Below, piece after piece: positions 1 to 6,078 of a stretch of 6,602 nucleotides of DNA. The position numbers and the translations under genes are program-made. Position 1 is the stretch's first letter. Every line of letters begins with the position of its first letter. Source of the DNA: Oscillospiraceae bacterium (lineage in GTDB: Bacteria > Bacillota > Clostridia > Oscillospirales > Oscillospiraceae); the NCBI GenBank assembly GCA_902783825.1, contig CACZSJ010000056.1, positions 1-6,602 on the forward strand, written 5' to 3'. The notes below the pieces were generated by a model that had not been told where the DNA came from, did not search any database, and saw only the letters and a list, made by a program, of their open reading frames with translations.

Positions 1-902
1 CTGAAGGCCATGCCGGAGAGGCTTAGGTTGGACAGACCCAACAGCAGAAACACGCCGCCGATCAGGGCCAGGGATACGTAAAGGATGTTGCCGATGTTGG
101 CGATGATGGGACCCAGGACACTGGCGTAGGCGTTGGCCTGGGTGCTGACGCGGAAGAGGGAATCGTTGACCTGGTCAAAGTCTCGAATGCTTTGCTCCTC
201 GTGGCAGAAGACCTTGATCACCTTCTGCCCGTTCATCATCTCTTGCACAAAGCCTTCCATGGCCGCCACGCTGCGCTGCTGCTCCATGAAATACTTGGCG
301 GAGCCGCCGCCAACGGTTTTGGTGACAAAGAACATGGCTACAACGCCAAGCAGCAGGATCAGCGTCAGCCAGATGCTGAAATAGAGCATGATGGCCAGAA
401 CCACCAGCACGATGGAGATGGATCGGATCAGCGCCGGCATGGATTGGGAAATCAGCTGGCGCAGGGTATCGATATCGTTGGTGTAATAGCTCATGATATC
501 CCCGTGCTTGTGGGTGTCGAAATAGCGGATGGGCAGATCCTGCATATCGCTGAAAATCTCCTGCCGAAGCTTATCCAGAAAGCCCTGGGTGATGATGGCC
601 ATCAGCTGGGACTCCAGGGTGATGGAGATCATGGACAGCAGGTACAGGCCGATAAGCAGGGCAAAGTACGGTACAAGCTGGGCACGGGCGGAGAGCCAGT
701 CTCCGCTGCGGTACCACTGCTCCACGACGGCCAGAACCCGCTGCACGAACAGCGAAGGGACGGCGGAAACCACGGCGGAGAAAAGGATGCAGAAGATGGA
801 AAGCGGAGCCAGAACCGGATAGAAGCCGAAGAACTTCTTCAGAGCCCAGCGGATGGCGCCAAAGTTGGCGCGGAGATTGGCGCCGGCGGCGTTTTTATGC
901 AC
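1..902 (-). CDS. ABC exporter half-transporter, second subunit (3' end cut by window edge)
   Basis: This is the membrane part of a type I ABC exporter half-transporter, probably the partner of the subunit encoded just upstream. The frame is open for 300 codons to the window edge. It starts at GTG (902..900), with GGAGG 8 bases before it, and overlaps the preceding stop codon by 8 bases (GTGCATAA), which suggests translational coupling. Visible parts are TM1 near residues 28-48, TM2 near 72-98, a cytoplasmic stretch with RYFDTHKHGDIMSYYTNDID that is typical of these exporters, a TM3/TM4 hairpin near 155-190, an intracellular helix with KVFCHEEQSIRDFDQVND, and the beginning of TM5 near the edge. 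The nucleotide-binding domain lies outside the window, so its ATPase motifs cannot be checked. By analogy with TM288 or BmrD, this subunit would be expected to carry the canonical catalytic site. Substrate is unknown; drugs, peptides or lipids are all possible. Confidence 0.93.
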   Translation of the reverse strand, partial: MHKNAAGANLRANFGAIRWALKKFFGFYPVLAPLSIFCILFSAVVSAVPSLFVQRVLAVVEQWYRSGDWLSARAQLVPYFALLIGLYLLSMISITLESQLMAIITQGFLDKLRQEIFSDMQDLPIRYFDTHKHGDIMSYYTNDIDTLRQLISQSMPALIRSISIVLVVLAIMLYFSIWLTLILLLGVVAMFFVTKTVGGGSAKYFMEQQRSVAAMEGFVQEMMNGQKVIKVFCHEEQSIRDFDQVNDSLFRVSTQANAYASVLGPIIANIGNILYVSLALIGGVFLLLGLSNLSLSGMAF

Positions 903-2637
903 CCTGTTCACCTCCGTTTGTCTGCTGATAATAGATTTCCTGATAGATGTCGCAGCGCGCCAGAAGCGCAGCGTGATCGCCCATGTCGGCAATCCGGCCG
1001 TTGTCCATGACCAGGATCAGATCCGCATCCTGTACGGAGGAAATCCGTTGGGCGATGATGATTTTGGTGGTTTCCGGGATGTACTGGCGAAAACCCTCCC
1101 GAATCCGGGCGTCCGTCCGCGTATCCACCGCGCTGGTGGAGTCGTCCAGGATCAGGATGCGGGGCTTTTTCAGCAGGGCGCGGGCGATACACAGCCGCTG
1201 CCGCTGCCCGCCGGAGACGTTGGTGCCGCCCTGCTCGATGTGGGTGTCGTAGCCCTCGGGGAAGGCGCGGATGAAGTCGTCTGCCTGGGCGAGTCGGCAG
1301 GCGGCGGTCAGCTGCTCGTCGTCGGCGTCGGGATTGCCCCAAAGCAGGTTTTCCCGAATGCTGCCGGAAAACAGAAGATTCTTCTGCAGCACCACGGCCA
1401 CGGCATTTCGCAACGCGGTGAGATCGTAATCCCGCACGTCCACCCCGCCTACCCGGACGCTGCCCTCGCTTACGTCATAGAGGCGGGGGATCAGCTGGAT
1501 CAGCGTGGTTTTGCCGGCACCGGTGCCTCCCAGGACACCCACGGTCATGCCGGAACGAATATGCAGATCAATCTGGTCCAAGGCGTTTTTCTGAGCGGTC
1601 TGGGCGTATTTGAAGGATACGCCGTCAAAATCGATGGAGCCGTCCCGAACTTCCGTGACCGGCTGGTCCGGATTGTGAAGGGAGGGAGATTCCTGCAGGA
1701 CCTCCGCAATGCGGCGCAGGGACTCCATGGAGATGGTGAGCATCACATAGACCATGGAGAGCATCATCAGGGACATGAGAATCTGCATACCGTAGGCCAG
1801 CATGGAGGAAATCTGCCCCACGTCGATCAGCTGTCCGCCGCTGCGAATGATGAGCCGGGAGCCAAAGTACAGCACGAACACCATGTTGAAATACACGCAA
1901 AGCTGCATCAGCGGGGAGTTGAGCGCCACCACGCGCTCGGCGTGGGTGAAGTCCATGCAGATGTTGTGAGAGGCCTCGGCAAATTTTTTCTTTTCATATT
2001 CTTCCCGGGCAAAGCCCTTGACTACGCGCATACCCCGGACGTTTTCCTCCACGGACTCGTTCATCCGGTCATACTTGCGAAACACTGCGCGGAAAGAAGG
2101 CATGGCCTCCCGGGCGATCAGCAGAAGACCTGCCACCAGCACCGGAATCACGATCAGAAAGGCGGTGGCCAGCGCGCCGCCCATAATATAGGCCATGACC
2201 ACAGAGAACACCAGCATCAACGGCGCCCGAACAGCGACGCGGATCACCATCAGAAAGGCCATCTGCACATTGGTGATATCCGTGGTCATGCGGGTGACCA
2301 GGGAGGCGCTGGAAAACTTGTCGATGTTTTCAAAGGAAAAGGCCTGCACCCGGGTAAATACGTCCCGACGCACGTTGCGGGCAAAGCCGGCCGAAGCGCG
2401 GGCGCCTGTGTAGCCGGCGGCGCCGCCGCAGGCCAGAGAGGCCACCGCCATGACCACCAGGATCAAACCCAGACGCAGCACCTGCTCCATGGGAGCGGAG
2501 GCCTTGATGTCGTTGACCAGATCGGCGGTGAAAAAGGGAATCAGCACTTCGATGAACACTTCCGCCACGATAAACAGCAGGGTGAGGATGGTGGGGCGCT
2601 TGAACTCCCGAATGCATTGGATAAAGGTTTTGATCAT
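895..2637 (-). CDS. ABC exporter half-transporter, first subunit, with degenerate ATPase site
   Basis: A complete 580-residue half-transporter: a six-helix exporter membrane domain (about 1-310, hydrophobic stretches near 17-39, 53-75, 131-175, 243-262 and 280-302) fused to an ABC ATPase domain (about 335-575). The ATPase shows Walker A GGTGAGKTT (370-378), Q-loop Gln418, signature VSGGQ (474-478), Walker B ILILDD (494-499) and D-loop SAVD (502-505). The catalytic Glu after Walker B is Asp499 and the switch His is Gln530 (IIIAQRISS). This pattern marks the degenerate half of heterodimeric exporters such as TM287 or BmrC, so it should pair with the next gene's product in the cytoplasmic membrane. 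The ATG overlaps the marR stop as ATGA, with GGGAGGG shortly upstream. Control by a MarR regulator suggests multidrug or toxic-compound efflux, but the substrate cannot be read from sequence. Confidence 0.96.
   Translation of the reverse strand: MIKTFIQCIREFKRPTILTLLFIVAEVFIEVLIPFFTADLVNDIKASAPMEQVLRLGLILVVMAVASLACGGAAGYTGARASAGFARNVRRDVFTRVQAFSFENIDKFSSASLVTRMTTDITNVQMAFLMVIRVAVRAPLMLVFSVVMAYIMGGALATAFLIVIPVLVAGLLLIAREAMPSFRAVFRKYDRMNESVEENVRGMRVVKGFAREEYEKKKFAEASHNICMDFTHAERVVALNSPLMQLCVYFNMVFVLYFGSRLIIRSGGQLIDVGQISSMLAYGMQILMSLMMLSMVYVMLTISMESLRRIAEVLQESPSLHNPDQPVTEVRDGSIDFDGVSFKYAQTAQKNALDQIDLHIRSGMTVGVLGGTGAGKTTLIQLIPRLYDVSEGSVRVGGVDVRDYDLTALRNAVAVVLQKNLLFSGSIRENLLWGNPDADDEQLTAACRLAQADDFIRAFPEGYDTHIEQGGTNVSGGQRQRLCIARALLKKPRILILDDSTSAVDTRTDARIREGFRQYIPETTKIIIAQRISSVQDADLILVMDNGRIADMGDHAALLARCDIYQEIYYQQTNGGEQGA
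911..915 (-). promoter_or_regulatory. Ribosome binding site for second ABC subunit
   Basis: GGAGG read on the minus strand lies 8 bases before the GTG at 902..900. No ATG is available at this position, so the site decides the GTG start. It sits inside the end of the upstream ABC gene, consistent with coupled translation of the two subunits. Confidence 0.75.
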
Positions 2638-3098
2638 GGGCGCGACCCTCCCTCTTGGCAGTCTTCAAACGCATTTCGCAGCATCACGTCGGTGATGGCG
2701 AGCAGCTGACGGGTCTCTTCCTCGCACAGCCCGCGGCAGAGCCAGCGGGTGGCGTCCTCCTCCATGGCCCGCACCTGTTCACCCAGGCTGCGGCATTTAT
2801 CCGTGGAGCGGATTTGCTTGTAGCGGCGATCCCGGAGACTCGGCTCACAGCGGAGCAGCTCCTTTTTCTCCAGCCGCTTGATGATTTCGGTCATGGTGGG
2901 GTGGGTTACCCGGGAGGCCCGCTCCAGGTCTTTCTGGTGGATTTCCTCCGCGCCGCCGTCCTCCATGTGCACCAGGGTGCTCAGCACGCAAAACTGCGCG
3001 CCGGTCAGGTCTTTTTCCCGCAGCAGCGCATCCATCCGCTTGCGAAAAGCGCGGTGCAGCAGGGAAAAGCGAAGGCCCAGGGGAAGTTCTCGGTCCAT
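2634..3098 (-). CDS. MarR-family transcriptional regulator
   Basis: A 154-residue winged-helix regulator of usual MarR length. N-terminal helix LGLRFSLLHRAFRKRMD (8-23) is a dimerisation-type helix. LTGAQFCVLSTL (31-42) leads into the helix-turn-helix, with recognition helix region RASRVTHPTMTEIIKRLEKK (60-79). The wing carries the family hallmark DRR (90-92) in SLRDRRYKQIRSTDK. C-terminal helices return to the dimer interface. The ATG at 3098 is chosen because GAGGTGA precedes it at 3110..3104 and a promoter lies just upstream; longer in-frame readings would cross the promoter, the palindrome and the terminator. It is first in an operon with two ABC exporter genes, and a 22-base palindrome overlaps its promoter, so it probably represses itself and the exporter until a ligand binds. 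Six cysteines (37, 84, 102, 121, 125, 147) are notable, but a redox role is not shown. Confidence 0.95.
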   Translation of the reverse strand: MDRELPLGLRFSLLHRAFRKRMDALLREKDLTGAQFCVLSTLVHMEDGGAEEIHQKDLERASRVTHPTMTEIIKRLEKKELLRCEPSLRDRRYKQIRSTDKCRSLGEQVRAMEEDATRWLCRGLCEEETRQLLAITDVMLRNAFEDCQEGGSRP

Positions 3099-3110
3099 TG
3101 ACGTCACCTC

Positions 3111-3132
3111 AATACGTAGTGTGCTACGTATT
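3111..3132. promoter_or_regulatory. Palindromic operator, probable MarR-family binding site
   Basis: Perfect inverted repeat with 9-base arms AATACGTAG and CTACGTATT around a 4-base centre TGTG. It overlaps the last three bases of the promoter -10 hexamer and covers the expected transcription start near 3123, so a bound dimer would block transcription. Its position directly before the MarR-family gene makes that protein the obvious binder. The palindrome is seen directly; the binding protein is inferred. It could also form a short hairpin in the 5' leader, but no T run follows. Confidence 0.8.
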
Positions 3133-3157
3133 CTATCACAGCAGTTGAAAATGTCAA
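3130..3157 (-). promoter_or_regulatory. Sigma-A-type promoter of the marR-ABC operon
   Basis: On the minus strand, a consensus -35 TTGACA (3157..3152) is followed by a 16-base spacer and -10 TAGAAT (3135..3130). TG one base before the -10 gives an extended -10. The transcript would start near 3123, about 25 bases before the ATG at 3098. The operator palindrome overlaps the -10 and start point, which is the usual geometry for repression. Confidence 0.82.
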
Positions 3158-3202
3158 GAGAGGCTCCGTCGAAAAGAAGGAGCGAGCCGCAAGGACTCGG
3201 GC

Positions 3203-3241
3203 AAAAAAGAAAGCGGGAGGCTGCACAGCCTCCCGCTTTCT
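3203..3241 (-). terminator. Intrinsic terminator after acpP
   Basis: Perfect 15-bp inverted repeat (3209-3223 with 3226-3240; arm GAAAGCGGGAGGCTG), extendable by one A-T pair. In RNA the loop would be about 4 bases. On the minus strand the stem runs straight into six T (3208..3203). No T run follows on the plus strand, so it acts in one direction. It lies 35 bases beyond the acpP stop and separates the rpmH-to-acpP cluster from the marR-ABC operon, whose own promoter lies downstream of it. Confidence 0.95.
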
Positions 3242-3275
3242 GCGGAATCGGATCCAATGTTTTGGGAATGTCCGT

Positions 3276-3503
3276 TTACTGGAGCTTTTCCAGATACTCC
3301 ACGATCCGCCGGACGGTGTAAAGCTCAGCGGCGTCTTCATCGGAAATGGCAATGCCAAAGCTGTCCTCCAAGGACATAATCAGCTCCACCACATCCAGTG
3401 AGTCGGCGCCCAGGTCGTCCACCAAATTGGTGTCCAGGCTGATGGATTCCGGATCCAGCTCAAACTGCTGGGCCAACTCATTGACTACTTTCTCATAAAT
3501 CAT
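3276..3503 (-). CDS. acpP: Acyl carrier protein
   Basis: A 75-residue acidic protein with the standard acyl carrier protein length and motif: GADSLDVVELIMSLEDSFG, where Ser35 is the attachment site for 4'-phosphopantetheine. It carries growing acyl chains for fatty acid and phospholipid synthesis in the cytoplasm. The second half, IAISDEDAAELYTVRRIVEYLEKL, matches helices III and IV. The start at 3503 (MIYEKVVNEL) is preferred because GGGAGG lies 7 bases upstream; a start at 3539 would add 12 residues that do not fit the family. It follows khpB by 45 bases and ends just before a strong terminator, so it is probably the last gene of the rpmH-rnpA-yidD-yidC-khpB transcript. No fatty acid synthesis gene is beside it in the window. 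It could be the housekeeping protein or a second paralogue; the typical sequence favours the former. Confidence 0.96.
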   Translation of the reverse strand: MIYEKVVNELAQQFELDPESISLDTNLVDDLGADSLDVVELIMSLEDSFGIAISDEDAAELYTVRRIVEYLEKLQ

Positions 3504-3518
3504 GGCAATACCTCCCGG

Positions 3519-3534
3519 TTGCTGTACACAGCAA
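3519..3534. repeat. Small hairpin just upstream of the acpP ribosome binding site
   Basis: Perfect 6-bp inverted repeat TTGCTG/CAGCAA around TACA in the 45-base khpB-acpP gap. On the transcript it ends two bases before the GGGAGG of acpP (3516..3511). It may affect initiation or mark an RNA processing site; a chance palindrome is also possible. Confidence 0.45.
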
Positions 3535-3548
3535 GTCATTTGATGGGG

Positions 3549-4298
3549 TCAGGCCCATTCCCGGCTCTGGGGTTTGTTGTCGGGCTGCTCGGGCTTGACA
3601 TAGGAAACGACGACCCGGCGATTGGGTTCCACGCCGGTGGAGCTGGTGGTGACGCCCTCGTAGTTTTGCAGGGCGGTGTGGATCACATGGCGCTCATAGG
3701 AGTTCATCGGCTCCAGGGCCATGCTGCGCTTGTACTTGATGGCCTTCTCCGCCATTTTCTCCGCCAGGCGGGCCAGGGATTCTTCCCGCTTGCTGCGGTA
3801 GTTCTCCGCGTCCACGCTGATGTGCATCCGCTTGTCGCTGCCACGGTTGACCACGTAGTTGGTCAGGTGCTGGATGGCGTCCAAGGTTTCGCCGCGGCGG
3901 CCGATGATGGCGCCCATGCTGCCGCCGGAGAGCTTGACGGAGATGCCGCCATTATCCCGTGGGCCGATTTCCATGTCGGCTTCGACGCCCATCCGGTTTA
4001 GAAGGCCGGTAAGAAAGCTGCGGATGGCCGCGTAGTCGGCGTTCTCCTCCACGGGGGAGGCGGCAGCCGCGGGAGCGGCATCATCGGCGACAGCTTCCGC
4101 GGCCTGGGATACAGGCTCGTCGGCAGCTTCGTAGCTTATCCGCACCACGGCGGGGGAGGCGCCGATGCCCAGAAAGCCAGACTTGGCGCGCTCAACGATT
4201 TCAACAGACACGTCGTCACGATCCAGACCCAGCTCCGCCAGGGCGGCGGAGATGGCGTCTTCTTCCGTGCGGCCGGTCTTTTCCAATACTTTTATCAT
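3549..4298 (-). CDS. khpB: KhpB (Jag/EloR), KH-R3H RNA-binding protein
   Basis: A 249-residue protein with the full Jag architecture. The Jag_N domain (about 1-56) contains KSGFLGIGASPAVVRI. An Ala/Asp/Glu-rich linker spans about 57-86. The KH domain (about 88-165) carries the GxxG loop GRRG (133-136) in IIGRRGETLDAIQHL. The R3H domain (about 168-235) shows the Arg203-x3-His207 pair in NSYERHVIH and ends with STGVEPNRRVVVSYVK. The family binds RNA in the cytoplasm, with KhpA as partner in pneumococcus, and influences cell elongation and division. Its place directly after yidC is a long-conserved arrangement in Gram-positive bacteria and is the reason for the older name Jag (SpoIIIJ-associated gene). 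AGGAG precedes the ATG by a normal distance, 17 bases after the yidC stop. Confidence 0.96.
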   Translation of the reverse strand: MIKVLEKTGRTEEDAISAALAELGLDRDDVSVEIVERAKSGFLGIGASPAVVRISYEAADEPVSQAAEAVADDAAPAAAASPVEENADYAAIRSFLTGLLNRMGVEADMEIGPRDNGGISVKLSGGSMGAIIGRRGETLDAIQHLTNYVVNRGSDKRMHISVDAENYRSKREESLARLAEKMAEKAIKYKRSMALEPMNSYERHVIHTALQNYEGVTTSSTGVEPNRRVVVSYVKPEQPDNKPQSREWA

Positions 4299-4315
4299 GC
4301 TGTTTCTCCTGTCAC

Positions 4316-5809
4316 TTATTCGTCTGTCTCGTCCGCGGACAGAGCTTCGTCCTCCTCCGGATCCTCAAGGGCTTCGTCGGATTCTTCCGCCTCGTCCACG
4401 TCCTCCAGCATCTCGTCCAGCGTCTCTTCAGCGGCGTCCTCGGCGTCTTCCGCCAGAGTTTCCGCCCGGGAAAGGACTTCTTCGGCGGCGTCAACGGCCA
4501 GGACAGCGTCATCCTGCGCCGCCGCCACTTCAGCGGTCAGCTCGCTGACGTTCTCGTCCAGCGCCTCGGCTCCTTCGGAGGCCAGAGCGGCGGCCAGGGT
4601 GGCCGCTGCGGCGTTTTCAGGATTGCTGAAACGGTCCGGCACGTAGGCGCGGCCGCGGGCATAGCGGCGGTTCCCCACCTGCGAGGCGGGCTTTTCCGTC
4701 TCCTTGATGCCCAGACGCTCCCGCCGGGCGGCGCGTTCCGCCTTTTCCAGGGCGGCGCGGCGCTCTTCACGCTCCTGCTTTTCGCCGGCTTGGCGCTTTT
4801 TCTTGCTGGTGTTGGTGTTCAACTCGGTCCGGCCTTCGGCACGCAGACGCTCGGTCTCCTGCCGTTTTCTCTCCAGTTCCAGCTCCCGTGCGCTGCGCTT
4901 GGCCTGGCGCTCGGCGTCTTCCTGATCCAGCTGGCGCCGGAAAACCTTGGTGAGAATAAAGTCGCGGATCATGCCAAACACGCTGTTGGAAATCCAGTAA
5001 ACACCCATGGCCGCCGGCATGATGAAGCAGATCCAGATGGACATCAACGGCATCAGGTAGTTCATGGTCTTCAGAGAATCCGCCGCCTGATCGTTACCGG
5101 CAGAGGGATTGCTGGCGCTGCTGACCTTCATGGACGCCCAGGAAAGCAGGGCGGAAATGAAGGGGATCATAAACAGACCCAGCGCGGGCAGCCACACGGA
5201 GCTGTCGCTCCAGTCGGTGCTCAGGAAGAAATTCCACTGAGGCTGGCGACCCAGGTTCAGACCTAGGAAGCTGAAGTCCAGATTCAACAGGCCATCCAGC
5301 TTGCCGGCCAGAGCGGTCTGGATCTCGTTCCAGTGCTGGTGTGCCAGATCCGCCAGGCTGATCTCAATGTAGCCGCTGGAGCGGCCGGTGGTGGCTACTT
5401 CGTAGCCCAGACCCGAGAAGTACTCCTGCAGGGTGGTGACCACCTCCATGGGAGCGAACATCATCCGGGTGATGGGCTGCCGGATCACGCTGTACAGCGC
5501 GATCAAAATGGGGAAGGGGATCAAAGACCAGAGACAGCCGGACATGGGGTTGACGCCCTCTTCCCGATAGAGTCTCTGCATCTCTGCGTTGAGCTTTTGC
5601 TGATTGCCTTCGTGGCGCCGCTGCAGCTCTGCGATCTTGGGCGCCAGACGGGAGGAGCGCATCATGCTCTTCTTGCTTTTGGCCATGAAGGGAGTCAGAA
5701 CCAGGTTTACGGCCAGGGCAAAGAGAATGACGGCCACACCGTAGTTGCCGGTATGGTTATACAGCCATACCATGAGCCAGGCAAAGGGTTTCGTGATTGT
5801 TGCCCACAT
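4316..5809 (-). CDS. yidC: YidC/Oxa1 membrane protein insertase with long charged tail
   Basis: Inserts membrane proteins, alone or with SecYEG. At 497 residues it is far longer than B. subtilis SpoIIIJ (about 260), owing to the TM2-TM3 region and the tail. Hydrophobic segments lie near 23-43, 91-110, 205-225 and 250-280; NPMSGCLWSLIPFPILIALY (87-106) and PAAMGVYWISNSVFG (265-279) are family signatures. The cytoplasmic hairpin after TM1 (about 45-85) is charged. There is no N-terminal lipoprotein signal or lipobox, unlike SpoIIIJ, and no large P1 domain. The position of the conserved groove Arg (E. coli R366) appears to be Asn35. The tail is basic, helix-prone and rich in Arg/Lys at about 290-390 (31 of 100 residues), then strongly acidic at 401-497 (38 of 97 Asp/Glu, one Arg). 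ATG at 5809 has AGGAG upstream. Identity is secure; the effect of Asn35 and the tail is not known. Confidence 0.95.
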   Translation of the reverse strand: MWATITKPFAWLMVWLYNHTGNYGVAVILFALAVNLVLTPFMAKSKKSMMRSSRLAPKIAELQRRHEGNQQKLNAEMQRLYREEGVNPMSGCLWSLIPFPILIALYSVIRQPITRMMFAPMEVVTTLQEYFSGLGYEVATTGRSSGYIEISLADLAHQHWNEIQTALAGKLDGLLNLDFSFLGLNLGRQPQWNFFLSTDWSDSSVWLPALGLFMIPFISALLSWASMKVSSASNPSAGNDQAADSLKTMNYLMPLMSIWICFIMPAAMGVYWISNSVFGMIRDFILTKVFRRQLDQEDAERQAKRSARELELERKRQETERLRAEGRTELNTNTSKKKRQAGEKQEREERRAALEKAERAARRERLGIKETEKPASQVGNRRYARGRAYVPDRFSNPENAAAATLAAALASEGAEALDENVSELTAEVAAAQDDAVLAVDAAEEVLSRAETLAEDAEDAAEETLDEMLEDVDEAEESDEALEDPEEDEALSADETDE

Positions 5810-5836
5810 AGCGTTCTCCTCGATGATTGTTTGGTA

Positions 5837-5869
5837 TGAGGCAGAGCCTCAGGGTGCCTTCACGGCACC
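5837..5869. repeat. Two adjacent small hairpins at the yidD-yidC junction
   Basis: Two perfect 6-bp inverted repeats lie side by side: TGAGGC/GCCTCA with a 3-base loop (5837-5851) and GGTGCC/GGCACC with a 5-base loop (5853-5869). The second overlaps the last codons and stop of yidD; the first lies in the 50-base gap before yidC. No T run follows on either strand, so they do not look like an intrinsic terminator. An RNA processing or stability role is possible. Confidence 0.4.
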
Positions 5870-6078
5870 GGGTCGTAGTAGCCGCGCTTCCCCTTGTAAA
5901 AAGGATGGCAGCAGCAGATGCGGCGCAGAGCCAGCCAGCCGCCCTTCAGGGCGCCGTGCTTTTCAATGGCCTGTATCGCATAGTGGGAGCAGGTAGGGCT
6001 AAAGCGGCAGCAGGGGGGACGGGCAGGGGAGATGTGCCTTTGGTACAGGCGGATACAGGCAAGCAGCAGCTGCTTCAT
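5860..6078 (-). CDS. yidD: YidD, membrane protein insertion efficiency factor
   Basis: A 72-residue protein of usual YidD (UPF0161) length. An N-terminal amphipathic stretch MKQLLLACIRLYQRHISPAR is followed by the family core CRFSPTCSHYAIQAIEKHG (24-42), then ALKGGWLALRRI, CHPF (57-60) and the C-terminal DPVP (69-72). YidD associates with the inner face of the membrane and aids YidC-dependent insertion. The ATG overlaps the rnpA stop as ATGA, so translation is probably coupled, and yidC follows after 50 bases. The stretch ICCCHPF has Cys where an Arg usually precedes the CHPF motif, giving three consecutive Cys (55-57). The frame stays open upstream into rnpA, but that part is a shadow of rnpA and is not included. 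Confidence 0.95.
   Translation of the reverse strand: MKQLLLACIRLYQRHISPARPPCCRFSPTCSHYAIQAIEKHGALKGGWLALRRICCCHPFYKGKRGYYDPVP

Noticed and set aside
192..1010. A 272-codon plus-strand open frame opposite the second ABC gene
   Set aside because: Antisense to a recognisable exporter membrane domain; no family features and His/Gly/Gln-rich shadow composition.
853..2709. A 618-codon plus-strand open frame opposite the first ABC gene
   Set aside because: It is antisense to a clear ABC exporter gene, has a composition rich in Gly, His and Gln with no recognisable domain, and reflects the high GC content that removes stops on the opposite strand.
3111..3132. Palindrome as an attachment site or terminator
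   Set aside because: No T run follows on either strand and no mobile element genes are near; its overlap with the -10 fits an operator.
2634..3257. Longer version of the MarR gene starting at 3257
   Set aside because: It would translate through the acpP terminator, the promoter and the operator; the ATG at 3098 with a good ribosome binding site gives the normal family length.
3276..3539. Acyl carrier protein starting at 3539 with 12 more residues
   Set aside because: The extra residues run through the small hairpin and do not fit the family; the ATG at 3503 has GGGAGG at proper distance.
3504..3548. Possible separate promoter for acpP in the khpB-acpP gap
   Set aside because: No paired -35 and -10 hexamers at proper spacing are visible in these 45 bases; a promoter inside khpB cannot be excluded.
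4165..5839. Several plus-strand open frames opposite khpB and yidC
   Set aside because: All are antisense to well-identified genes; Arg/Ser/Pro-rich or His/Gly-rich shadow compositions and no plausible starts.
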